From: an uncultured Roseateles sp.
Lineage (GTDB): Bacteria; Pseudomonadota; Gammaproteobacteria; Burkholderiales; Burkholderiaceae
Direction: 5' to 3'
Length of the DNA: 23,665 nucleotides
NCBI GenBank assembly: GCA_946480605.1
Contig: CAMLKW010000044.1
Coordinates: 1-23,665 of the forward strand
The notes under the pieces were generated by a model. It had not been told where the DNA came from, ran no database searches, and was given only the letters and a program-made list of their open reading frames with translations. The position numbers were made by a program, and so were the translations under genes. Each line of letters opens with the position of its first letter. Position 1 is the first letter of the stretch. This document shows positions 14,101-21,892 of this stretch, in pieces.

Positions 14101-16872
14101 ATGACCCCAGCCCGCTCCTACTCCCTGCACACGCTGGCCCACGCCGCGTTGCTCGCCGTCGCCACGCTGCCCGCCCATGCGCAGGAGCAGAAGCTCGAAC
14201 GCGTCGAGATCACCGGCTCCAGCATCAAGCGCATCGACGGCGAGGCCGCGCTGCCGGTGGACGTCATCAAGCGTGGCGACATCGACAAGGCCGGCGTGAC
14301 GACCGCGGCCGAGCTGCTGCAGAAGATCACGTCCAACGTCGGCGGCCTGACCGACGGCGCCAGCGTCACCGACCAGACCGGCGGCCAGCGCGGCTTCAAC
14401 GGCGCCAACCTGCGCGGCCTGGGTGTGTCCAGCACGCTGGTGCTGCTGAACGGCCGCCGCCTGGCCAACTTCGCGTCGCCCGGCGACAACGCCGGTGTCG
14501 ACCTGAACAACATCCCGGCCGGAGCCATCCAGCGCGTGGAGGTGCTGAAGGACGGTGCGTCCGCCATCTACGGCACCGACGCGATGGGCGGCGTCATCAA
14601 CTTCATCACGCGCAAGGACTATCAGGGCGTGGACCTGAGCGCCTACGTGCTGGGCACCCGTGAAGGCGGCGCCGGCAAGAAGGCGTTCTCGGCCTCGGGT
14701 GGCTTCGGCGACCTGAGCAAGGACCGCTTCAACGTGTTCGCCGCGCTGGACGTGCAGAAGCTGGACGCGCTGGACGCCAGCCAGCGCAGCTTCATCCAGG
14801 AATACAGCCTGCCGACGCGGCTGCCGCCACAGACCTCCAGCAACAGCTTCCCCGCCAACGTGGACCTCACCGCGGCCCAGCTGGCCGCGCTGAACAACTT
14901 CGTGCTGGCCAACCCCGGCACGGCACTGAGGGGCTCTAACGCCAACGGCACCTGGAACCCCGGCGGCGTGAACTCCGGCTCGCGCCGCGTGAACTTCGGC
15001 AAGACGGCCTGCACCGGTGGCCTCAACCCGAACTCCGTGCAGCCGCTGGGCCTGGGCGGCCGTGAAGGCTGCTCCTACGACTACGTGGCCGGCTCGGAGA
15101 TCTATCCGAAGTCCGACAAGGCCAGCGTCGTCGGTCGCGCCACCTTCCAGGTGGCCGAGGGCCACCAGGTCTTCGTCGAGGCGCTGTTCGCCAAGACGGA
15201 CACCGACTACTCCGCATCGCCGGCCACGGCGCGCTTTCGCACGTCGTCGGGCATCAGCCTGCCGGCCTCGCTGCAGGCCGTCACCGGCGTCACGGGGCCG
15301 GTGGACTTCCGCTTCCGCCTGGAGGACGCCGGCAAGCGCGTCAGCCGCGTGGAGAGCGAGGCCACCCGGCTGGTGGCCGGGGCCGTGGGGCGCTTCGGCG
15401 AGTGGGACTACGACGCCGCGCTGAACCACAGTGTCAACAAGGCCACGGACATCAACCTGGACGGCTGGGTGTCGCTGGCCAAGCTGGAGGCCGGCATCAA
15501 GGCGGGCCAGTACAACCCCTTCCAGCGCGCCACCGACTCGACGGCCGGCCGCGCGTTCATGAACTCCATCCGCATCGACGGTGCTGCGCGCATGGCCGAG
15601 GGCAGCAGCACCAGCCTGGACGGCAAGCTGACCCGCGCGCTGGCCGCGCTGGACGGCGGCGAGCTGATGCTGGCCGTGGGCGCCGAGCTGCGCCGCGAGA
15701 AGCTGCAGTTCCGCGCCACCGATGCGCTGAAGGGCAACGACGTCAACAACGACCGCTCGAGCTCGGGCCCGCTGCTGGCCGACACCGACCACAAGCGCGA
15801 CGTGATGGGCGCCTTCGCCGAACTGAGCGCGCCGTTCACCAAGCAGTGGGAAGCCCAGTTCGCGATCCGCCACGATCGCTACGACGGCATTGACGACGCG
15901 GCCACCAAGACCAGGTCGCCCAAGCTCAGCACCACCAACCCCAAGGTCGGCCTGAGCTTCCGCCCGGACCGCACGCTGCTGGCGCGCGCGTCCTACGGCA
16001 CGGGTTTCCGCGCACCCACGGTGTCCGAGCTGTTCCGCCCGCTGCGCTCCGGCATCACGGCCAGCTTCGTGAAGGATCCGGTGTCCGGCGAGGTCGCGCA
16101 GATGGCGGTGGACCGCTACTCCAACCCGGCGCTCAAGCCCGAGAAGAGCAAGCAGTTCAACATCGGCCTGCTGTTCGAGCCGAGCAAGAACTGGAACGGC
16201 AGCGTGGACTACTGGGCCATCCGCAAGACCGACATCATTTCGGAGATCGGCGAGGAGACCATCTTCACGAACCCGGTCTACTACAACGACCCGACCGTCG
16301 TGAAGCGCTTCTCCGACGGCTTCGTCGAGTACGTCACCGTGAAGAAGGAGAACCGCGGCAAGCTCGACACGGCGGGGGTGGACCTGTCGCTGTCCTGGCG
16401 CGGCGAGGCCACCGAGTTCGGCCGCCTCGGCGCCAGCCTGGCCGGTACGCTGGTCACCGAGTACAAGTTCAACACCGACCCGCGCTCGCCCATGGTCAGC
16501 GGCCTGGCCAAGTTCCGCGACGACAAGGCGGTGCAGCGCTGGCGCCACAAGCTGTCGGTGGACTGGGACTACGGTCCCTTCGGCGTGACGGTGGCCAACA
16601 ACTACCTGTCCGGCTATACCGACCAGAACACCCCGGGCCTGGCCGCGCCCGAGTGGAACGACCGCAAGGTGAAGCCCTATTCGCTGTGGGATCTGACCGC
16701 CAGTTGGCGCATCACGCCGACCCTGCGCCTGCGCGCCGGCGTGCTGAACCTGGCCGACACGGCGCCGCCGTTCACCAACCAGTCGCGCTACTTCCAGGTC
16801 ACCTGGGACCCGACCTACGGCGATCCGCGCGGCCGCAGCTACTTCGCGAGCCTGAGCTACCAGTTCCGCTGA
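14101..16872 (+). CDS. TonB-dependent outer-membrane receptor
   Basis: A 923-residue outer-membrane transporter. A signal peptide ends at about residue 27 (ATLPAHA). ERVEITGSSIKRIDGEAALP (33-52) contains the likely TonB-box region. The plug follows at about 50-175 (TAAELLQKI, LRGLGVSSTLVLLNGRRLA, IPAGAIQRVEVLKDGASAIYG, GGVINFITRKDY). The rest is the 22-stranded barrel, including GTGFRAPTVSELFRP and LKPEKSKQFNIGL, ending SLSYQFR. This VEITGS-type subfamily imports oligomeric or plant/peptide nutrients in many Proteobacteria. GAGG at 14092-14095 is 5 bases before the ATG. It is divergent from the cyanophycinase operon and shares its regulatory region, so cyanophycin fragments or beta-Asp-Arg are the likely cargo (inference). 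No tonB/exbBD is nearby. Confidence 0.93.
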   Translation: MTPARSYSLHTLAHAALLAVATLPAHAQEQKLERVEITGSSIKRIDGEAALPVDVIKRGDIDKAGVTTAAELLQKITSNVGGLTDGASVTDQTGGQRGFNGANLRGLGVSSTLVLLNGRRLANFASPGDNAGVDLNNIPAGAIQRVEVLKDGASAIYGTDAMGGVINFITRKDYQGVDLSAYVLGTREGGAGKKAFSASGGFGDLSKDRFNVFAALDVQKLDALDASQRSFIQEYSLPTRLPPQTSSNSFPANVDLTAAQLAALNNFVLANPGTALRGSNANGTWNPGGVNSGSRRVNFGKTACTGGLNPNSVQPLGLGGREGCSYDYVAGSEIYPKSDKASVVGRATFQVAEGHQVFVEALFAKTDTDYSASPATARFRTSSGISLPASLQAVTGVTGPVDFRFRLEDAGKRVSRVESEATRLVAGAVGRFGEWDYDAALNHSVNKATDINLDGWVSLAKLEAGIKAGQYNPFQRATDSTAGRAFMNSIRIDGAARMAEGSSTSLDGKLTRALAALDGGELMLAVGAELRREKLQFRATDALKGNDVNNDRSSSGPLLADTDHKRDVMGAFAELSAPFTKQWEAQFAIRHDRYDGIDDAATKTRSPKLSTTNPKVGLSFRPDRTLLARASYGTGFRAPTVSELFRPLRSGITASFVKDPVSGEVAQMAVDRYSNPALKPEKSKQFNIGLLFEPSKNWNGSVDYWAIRKTDIISEIGEETIFTNPVYYNDPTVVKRFSDGFVEYVTVKKENRGKLDTAGVDLSLSWRGEATEFGRLGASLAGTLVTEYKFNTDPRSPMVSGLAKFRDDKAVQRWRHKLSVDWDYGPFGVTVANNYLSGYTDQNTPGLAAPEWNDRKVKPYSLWDLTASWRITPTLRLRAGVLNLADTAPPFTNQSRYFQVTWDPTYGDPRGRSYFASLSYQFR

Positions 16873-16892
16873 TCACGGACTGCGGATCGCTG

Positions 16893-16926
16893 GACGCCCT
16901 GGCGCCTTTGCGGGCCCCAGGGCGTC
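16893..16926 (+). terminator. Putative terminator hairpin after the TonB receptor gene
   Basis: GACGCCCTGG and CCAGGGCGTC form a perfect 10-bp stem with a 14-base loop, 20 bases past the receptor stop. No T-run follows, so termination may need Rho or the hairpin may only protect the 3' end. The remaining stretch to 17138 holds no gene I can support; TTGACG at 16946-16951 could be a -35 for the next gene, but no convincing -10 is seen. Confidence 0.5.
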
Positions 16927-17138
16927 AGCCCTGCCGGCGCGGATATTGACGCCGCAGTCGCAACGAATCGTATCGGGCACGGCTGCGAGTCCCACCCGTC
17001 GCCGGTATGGGCAGGCCAGGACAGGCCGGAGACGGCATCGCAGGGACGCCGTGGTGCAGACAAGAGCGCTCCACATCTGGAAACGATCTGGCAACGGGTT
17101 TGCACCTACGCTGGCGAACAGTCAGCAGATGTGTATCC

Positions 17139-18419
17139 ATGGAATTTTCAGAGCTGTTCACGCAGAGCGCGCGCGACGTCCTGCCCCATGCCAGAAAGAA
17201 GGGGCTGACTGCCTACTTCGACTATCGCGGGCCGCGCGTGGAGCTCCACGATCCCGGCCCTTACTTGAGGGCCGGCATCCACCGCATCCTGCTGGGCATC
17301 GTCGACTGTTTCGAGGCGGGCTTCGTGATGTTCAGCGCCGAAGTCCAGCCCCCGGTGTTCGGTCGCAGCAGCGTCGTGATCCACGCCGCGGGCACGGGAG
17401 CCAGCCGCCACGCGGATGTGGTCGGCGTGCTGCAGCGCCTGCAACTGCTGCCGGAGACCGCCGATCCGGACCATGGCCTGGTGCCGCACGTCGAAGGCCC
17501 CTGTCCGGCCACTGGTGGCAGAGTCCAGTTCGTCGATGCCGGGCAGAACGGTCTCGTGATTTCGCTGAGCGGCGAGGTGGCGGCCGAGGAGCCTGAATTC
17601 GAGCACACGCCCGATGCCGCCGGTACCGTGGCGTGGCTGGTCAGCCCGCTGCCTGGTGCGCTGGACTCGGTCGAGATCCGGCTGCGCCAACTGGGCTGGC
17701 ACGTGATGTCGTTCGAGTCTTTGCAGGATGCCGCGGCGGCCACCTCGGCAGGCCTGGCGCCGATGCTGATGATCGTGGCCGAGTGCACCGGCGACGAATT
17801 GCCGCTGCTGGAGGACATTGCCCAGGCCCTGCCCAGCCTGTGGACGGTGCTGGCCGTGACATCCGGCTCCGATGCGCTGCGAATGCGCGGCCGTGGGACG
17901 GTCGATATCCGCGTGCTGCCGCTCAGCCCGCTGGAGCTGGAGCGCTTCACGGCCCATGTCGACACCCGGACCTCGACGGCCCTGTCCCGGCTCACATCGC
18001 CGACGCCCCTGTACGTTCAGGACAGTCGCCGCGTGCTCGTCGTCGATGACAACGTCGTGAACCAGATCGTGGCCCGCGGGCAGCTCGAAGCACTGGGCTA
18101 CCAGGTGGTGGTCGCCGCCGATGGCATCGAGGCGCTGGACTCCTGCTGCGACGAGCCGCCCGACATGGTGCTGATGGACGTGGACATGCCGGTCATGGAC
18201 GGCCTGGAGGCCAGCGAGCATCTGCGTTCTCTGCAGCGCAACGGCACCTTGCCGCCGTTTCCCATCGTCGCGGCCACCGCCGGCGACAGCGAGGCGCGTC
18301 GCAGCGTCTGCATGGGGGCGGGCATGGACGGCTATCTCAGCAAGCCCATGAGCCTGCAGGCCTTGGCCGACGAACTACATCGCGTACTGCCGGGACGAGC
18401 CGAGCCCGCCCAGGCCTGA
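17139..18419 (+). CDS. Receiver-domain protein with degenerate kinase-like N-terminus
   Basis: A 426-residue protein. The C-terminus (about 297-417) is an intact receiver: acidic D303-D304, phospho-acceptor D347 in VLMDVDMPVMDG, T380 and K402 in SKPM; VVDDNVVNQIV is typical of receivers in hybrid kinases. Residues about 165-275 look like a second receiver that has lost its key residues (VAWLVSPLPGALDSVEIRLRQLGWHV, no Asp-Asp pair or PxxD loop). Residues about 20-145 recall a histidine-kinase ATPase domain (LRAGIHRILLGIVDCFEAGF), but the N-box Asn and the GxG boxes are missing. No H-box is seen. It appears to be the tail of a BarA/hybrid-type kinase retained as a separate protein. The ATG at 17139 has no clear ribosome site; a longer frame from 17007 looks non-coding. 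Confidence 0.75.
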   Translation: MEFSELFTQSARDVLPHARKKGLTAYFDYRGPRVELHDPGPYLRAGIHRILLGIVDCFEAGFVMFSAEVQPPVFGRSSVVIHAAGTGASRHADVVGVLQRLQLLPETADPDHGLVPHVEGPCPATGGRVQFVDAGQNGLVISLSGEVAAEEPEFEHTPDAAGTVAWLVSPLPGALDSVEIRLRQLGWHVMSFESLQDAAAATSAGLAPMLMIVAECTGDELPLLEDIAQALPSLWTVLAVTSGSDALRMRGRGTVDIRVLPLSPLELERFTAHVDTRTSTALSRLTSPTPLYVQDSRRVLVVDDNVVNQIVARGQLEALGYQVVVAADGIEALDSCCDEPPDMVLMDVDMPVMDGLEASEHLRSLQRNGTLPPFPIVAATAGDSEARRSVCMGAGMDGYLSKPMSLQALADELHRVLPGRAEPAQA

Positions 18420-18458
18420 CGCTGCTGCGATCCAGTCCTGGTTTGTTTGCAGGGGACA

Positions 18459-18530
18459 ATGACGCCCATGGTGACGGTGCTGCGGGCAGTCCTTGCAGCA
18501 CTCGTCGTAGCACCGAGGTGCTTTGAATGA
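18459..18530 (+). CDS. Possible leader peptide upstream of dusA
   Basis: A 23-codon frame (ATG at 18459, or 18468 for 20 codons) encodes MTPMVTVLRAVLAALVVAP and ends RCFE. Its TGA (18528-18530) overlaps the dusA ATG (18527) as AATGA, the geometry of translational coupling. AGGGG lies at 18451-18455. It could be chance in GC-rich DNA; the exact overlap is the main support. Confidence 0.3.
   Translation: MTPMVTVLRAVLAALVVAPRCFE
18509..18522 (+). promoter_or_regulatory. Hairpin covering the dusA ribosome site
   Basis: AGCAC-CGAG-GTGCT places most of the dusA Shine-Dalgarno GAGG (18515-18518) in the loop and upper stem of a 5-bp hairpin. Translation of the possible leader peptide would run through and open it. 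Suggestive only. Confidence 0.3.
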
Positions 18531-19567
18531 GCGAGAACGAGACGACCGCAAACGGCGTCAATTCCCCTATGAACGACAGTTCTCCCAACAAGTGGCGCCT
18601 GAGTGTGGCGCCGATGATGGACTGGACGGATCGGCACTGCCGCTACCTGCACCGCCTCATCACGCGCCACACGCTGCTGTACACCGAGATGGTGACCACC
18701 GGCGCGCTGCTGCACGGCGACCAGCCGCGTCATCTGGACTTCAACGCCGAGGAGCATCCGGTCGCGCTGCAACTGGGTGGCAGCGAGCCCGCCGACCTGG
18801 CGGCCTGTGCGAAGCTGGCCGAGCGCTGGGGTTATGACGAGGTCAACCTGAACTGCGGCTGCCCGAGCGAGCGCGTGCAGAAGGGCGCGTTTGGCGCCTG
18901 CCTGATGGCCGAGCCGCAGCTGGTGGCCGACTGCGTGAAGGCCATGCGCGATGCGACGACGTTGCCGGTCACCGTCAAGCACCGCATCGGCATCGACAAG
19001 ATCGAGAGCTATGAGTTCGTGCGCGATTTCGTCGGCACGGTGGCCGCGGCCGGCTGCGAGGTCTTCATCGTCCACGCCCGCAATGCCTGGCTGCAAGGCC
19101 TGTCGCCCAAGGAGAACCGCGAGATCCCGCCGCTGCGCTACGGCCTCGTCGCGCAGCTCAAGCGCGAGTTCCCGCAGCTGACCATCGCCATCAACGGCGG
19201 CCTGAAGACGCCCGACGAGATCGCCGAGCAGCTGACGCAGGTGGACGGCGTCATGATCGGCCGCGAGGCCTATCACGAGCCCTGGAGCATGGCGCAATGG
19301 GACTCACGCTTCTTCGGCCAGCCTGACCCTGCCGCCAGCCGCGAGCAGGTCGAGGAGCAATGGCTGGACTACCTCGACCGCCTGCACGCCGCCGGCCGCT
19401 CCTGGCCGCATGCGATGCGCCACGCGCTGGGCCTGTGGAACGGCACGCCCGGTGCGCGGCGCTGGCGCCAGGTGTGGAGCGACCACCGGCTGAAGACGCT
19501 GCCGCCGCGCGAGGTTGCCGCGCAGGCCCGAGCCGCACGGCTGTCGGGCCTGGCCGTCGCAGCCTGA
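18527..19567 (+). CDS. dusA: tRNA-dihydrouridine(20/20a) synthase DusA
   Basis: A 346-residue FMN-dependent enzyme that reduces uridines in the tRNA D-loop. It has SVAPMMDWTDRHCRYLHR (26-43), HPVALQLGGSEP, NLNCGCPSERVQKGAFGACLM (from 107) with catalytic C112, VKHRIGID, FIVHARNAWLQGLSPKENREIPPL (a DusA signature), INGGLKTPDEI and GVMIGREAYHEPW. The C-terminal helical domain binds tRNA. GAGG at 18515-18518 precedes the ATG by 8 bases; ATG at 18569 is a possible shorter start. It is followed after 8 bases by the methyltransferase gene. Confidence 0.96.
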   Translation: MSENETTANGVNSPMNDSSPNKWRLSVAPMMDWTDRHCRYLHRLITRHTLLYTEMVTTGALLHGDQPRHLDFNAEEHPVALQLGGSEPADLAACAKLAERWGYDEVNLNCGCPSERVQKGAFGACLMAEPQLVADCVKAMRDATTLPVTVKHRIGIDKIESYEFVRDFVGTVAAAGCEVFIVHARNAWLQGLSPKENREIPPLRYGLVAQLKREFPQLTIAINGGLKTPDEIAEQLTQVDGVMIGREAYHEPWSMAQWDSRFFGQPDPAASREQVEEQWLDYLDRLHAAGRSWPHAMRHALGLWNGTPGARRWRQVWSDHRLKTLPPREVAAQARAARLSGLAVAA

Positions 19568-19575
19568 GGCCGGGC

Positions 19576-20160
19576 ATGGCGGACCTCGACCCCGACGTCG
19601 GCCCCGTGCTGCCGCCCGAAGAGCCGCTGTGGGGGCACAGCTTCGACACGGCGCTGGGCCGTTGCGGCATCGTCTGGAGCGAGCGGGGCGTCGTCGCGTC
19701 GCTGCTGCCGGATGCCAGCCCGGCGCGGCTGGTGCGCCGCCACCCGACGGCGACGCTGGTGGACGAGCTGCCACCCGCCATCGCCCACGCCGTGGACGGT
19801 ATACGTGCGCTGCTGGCCGGCGAAGTGCGCGACCTGAGCGACATCCAGCTCGACGAGCGCGGCATCCCCGAGTTCCGCCGCCAGGTGCATGCGTTGACGC
19901 GCGCCATCCCGCCCGGCCAGACCCGCACCTACGGCGAGATCGCCGCGGCGCTGGGCCAACCGGGCGCGGCCCGCGCGGTGGGCCGCGCGGAGGGCGACAA
20001 CCCGTTTCCTCCCATCGTGCCCTGCCATCGCGTGATGGGCGCGGGCGGCGAGCCCACGGGTTTTTCGGCGCCGGGAGGCGTCGAGACCAAGCGCCGCATG
20101 CTGCTCATCGAGGCGCGGGCGGCCGGGCAACTGGTGGGCGATCAGCAAGCCCTGTTCTGA
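19576..20160 (+). CDS. ogt: Methylated-DNA--protein-cysteine methyltransferase
   Basis: A 194-residue suicide repair protein that removes O6-alkyl groups from guanine. The active site is C150 in IVPCHRVMG (147-155), preceded by the RTYGEIAAALGQPGAARAVGRA segment holding the arginine finger (R133 in ARAVG), and followed by GFSAPGGVETKRRMLLIE. The N-terminal half is the RNase-H-like domain of Ogt/MGMT. There is no AdaA domain, so it is Ogt-like rather than Ada. Its GAGG (19566-19569) overlaps the dusA stop codon, so the two genes are in one operon. A longer upstream frame is a dusA shadow. Confidence 0.93.
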   Translation: MADLDPDVGPVLPPEEPLWGHSFDTALGRCGIVWSERGVVASLLPDASPARLVRRHPTATLVDELPPAIAHAVDGIRALLAGEVRDLSDIQLDERGIPEFRRQVHALTRAIPPGQTRTYGEIAAALGQPGAARAVGRAEGDNPFPPIVPCHRVMGAGGEPTGFSAPGGVETKRRMLLIEARAAGQLVGDQQALF

Positions 20161-20178
20161 CGCCGCGACAATCGGGGC

Positions 20179-21426
20179 ATGTCCTTCGCTTCCCTGGGCC
20201 TCACGCCCGCCCTGCTGCGCGCCGTGCGCGAGCTGGGCTACCACGCCCCCACCGCCGTCCAGTCGGCCGCGCTGCCGCCCGCGCTGGCCGGTGCCGACGT
20301 GCTGGCGCTGGCGCAGACCGGCTCCGGCAAGACGGCGGCCTTCGCGCTGCCGCTGCTGCAGCGGCTGGTCAGCGCGCCTGCGCGGCCGGGCCCGCGCGCG
20401 CTGGTGCTGGCGCCCACGCGCGAACTGGCCGCGCAGACGGCCGAGCTGCTGCGTGAAATCGCCGGCCGGCTGCTGCACCGGCCGCGCATCGCGCTGGCCT
20501 TCGGCGGCGTGTCCATCAACCCGCAGCTGATGGCGCTGCGCGGCGGCTGCGACGTGATGGTGGCCACGCCGGGCCGGCTGCTGGACCTGCTGGACCACAA
20601 CGGCCTCACGCTGGCCGGCGTGCAATGTCTGGTGCTGGACGAGGCGGATCGCCTACTGGGCCAGGGCTTTGCCGACGAGCTGCAGCGCGTGCTGGCGCTC
20701 GTGCCGGCGCAGCGCCAGTCGCTGCTGTTCTCCGCCACCTTCCCGCCAGCCGTTCAGGCACTGGCGGATGCGCTGCTGCGCGAGCCGGTGCGCATCACGA
20801 TCGAGGAGGCGCCGCCGCAGATCGCGCAGCGTGCGATCCAGCTGGACCGCGCCCAGCGCCTGCCGGCGCTGCGCCAGCTGCTGCGCGACGAGGCCTGGCC
20901 GCGCGCGCTGGTCTTCGTCGCCAGCCGCTACACGGCCGAGCTGGTGTCGGACAAGCTGTTCGCCCACGGCTTCAAGGCTGGCGTGCTGCATGGCGAGCTG
21001 AGCCAGGGCGCGCGCCGCGACGTGCTGGAGGCGCTGAAGTCCGGCCGCGTCAACGTGCTGGTTGCGACGGACGTCGCTGCGCGCGGCCTGCACATCGATG
21101 CGCTGGATGCCGTCGTCAACTACGAGCTGCCGCGTTCGGCGGCGGACTACACCCACCGCATCGGCCGCACGGGCCGCGCGGGCGCGCACGGCACCGCCAT
21201 CAGCTTCATCTGCGCGGACAGCCCCGAGAACGCCGAGTCGCACTTCCGCCTCATCGAGAAGCGCCAGGGCCAGCGCGTGCCGCGCGAGCGGCTGGACGGC
21301 TTCGAGCCCGCGGCCGTGGCCACCGAGGCGCAGGCCACCGGCGGCATCAAGAGCACGACCCGCAAGAGCAAGAAGGACAAGCTGCGCGAGGCCGCAGCCA
21401 AGGCAGCAGCAGACCATGGGCATTGA
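20179..21426 (+). CDS. RhlE-like DEAD-box RNA helicase
   Basis: A 415-residue ATP-dependent RNA helicase. Motifs in order: Q-motif (F3, PTAVQ 24-28), AQTGSGKT (45-52), PTREL (79-83), GG (109-110), TPGR (130-133), DEAD (154-157), SAT (185-187), ATDVAARGLHI (296-306) and HRIGRTGRAG (326-335), then a basic tail (KSTTRKSKKDKLR). Motif V has His305 where most DEAD-box proteins have Asp (ARGLDI). Likely roles are ribosome assembly, RNA turnover or cold adaptation; the paralogue is undecided. GACAAT at 20167-20172 is 6 bases before the ATG, so an own near-leaderless promoter is possible. The 3' end overlaps the CYTH gene by 11 bases. Confidence 0.94.
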   Translation: MSFASLGLTPALLRAVRELGYHAPTAVQSAALPPALAGADVLALAQTGSGKTAAFALPLLQRLVSAPARPGPRALVLAPTRELAAQTAELLREIAGRLLHRPRIALAFGGVSINPQLMALRGGCDVMVATPGRLLDLLDHNGLTLAGVQCLVLDEADRLLGQGFADELQRVLALVPAQRQSLLFSATFPPAVQALADALLREPVRITIEEAPPQIAQRAIQLDRAQRLPALRQLLRDEAWPRALVFVASRYTAELVSDKLFAHGFKAGVLHGELSQGARRDVLEALKSGRVNVLVATDVAARGLHIDALDAVVNYELPRSAADYTHRIGRTGRAGAHGTAISFICADSPENAESHFRLIEKRQGQRVPRERLDGFEPAAVATEAQATGGIKSTTRKSKKDKLREAAAKAAADHGH

Positions 21427-21880
21427 GATCGAACGCAAATTCCTCGTGTGCGGCGATGGCTGGCGTGCGCAGGCTTCCAGCCACACGCGCTTCAGCCAGG
21501 GCTATCTGAGCCGCGATCCGGCGCGCACGGTGCGCGTGCGCATCGCCGGCGAGCGCGCCTTCCTGACCATCAAGGGCGCGACGAGCGGCGCCACGCGGGC
21601 TGAGTTCGAGTACGCGGTGCCGCTGGCCGACGCGCAGCAGCTGCTGGCGCTCGCCGACGGCCCGGTGGTCGAGAAGGTCCGTCACCTGTGCGTCGTGGGC
21701 GGCATGACCTGGGAGGTGGACGAGTTCCTCGGCGCCAACGCCGGCCTGCTCGTCGCCGAGATCGAGCTGCAGTCCGAGGACCAGGTCTTCATGCACCCCG
21801 ACTGGCTGGGCGACGAGGTCACCGGCGACGCGCGCTACGTCAACGCCAACCTGGCGGTGAGGCCGTTCACCAGTTGGTGA
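21416..21880 (+). CDS. CYTH-domain protein, probable inorganic triphosphatase
   Basis: A 154-residue protein starting MGIEIERKFLV, with the ExExK motif (E4, E6, K8) that gives the CYTH tunnel fold its metal/triphosphate site. Basic and acidic strand residues follow: TRFSQGYLSRDPARTVRVRI, AFLTIKG, RAEFEYAVP, VEKVRHL, WEVDEFLGANAGLLVAEIELQSED. Short bacterial CYTH proteins of this size include inorganic triphosphatases and class IV adenylate cyclases; triphosphatase is the safer call. The ATG lies inside the last codons of the helicase gene (11-base overlap, different frame), implying coupled translation. Confidence 0.9.
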   Translation: MGIEIERKFLVCGDGWRAQASSHTRFSQGYLSRDPARTVRVRIAGERAFLTIKGATSGATRAEFEYAVPLADAQQLLALADGPVVEKVRHLCVVGGMTWEVDEFLGANAGLLVAEIELQSEDQVFMHPDWLGDEVTGDARYVNANLAVRPFTSW

Positions 21881-21885
21881 ACGGC
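21862..21885. terminator. Hairpin at the convergent ends of CYTH gene and rdgC
   Basis: GCCGTTCACC-AGTT-GGTGAACGGC is a perfect 10-bp stem with a four-base loop. It contains the CYTH stop codon (21878-21880) and ends 8 bases from the rdgC stop. It has no T-run on either strand. It probably marks the 3' ends of both converging units. Confidence 0.5.
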
Positions 21886-21892
21886 TGAAGGA

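Noticed and set aside
13852..16548. An 898-codon open frame antisense to the TonB receptor
   Set aside because: It is a shadow of the receptor in GC-rich DNA: its composition is low-complexity (Ala/Gly/Val/His-rich) with no recognisable domain, while the opposite strand encodes a complete receptor with signal peptide and plug motifs.
17007..17138. Longer start for the receiver protein (44 extra residues)
   Set aside because: The extra segment is compositionally unlike the rest, lacks a ribosome site and lies in what looks like the leader; ATG 17139 begins the plausible domain sequence.
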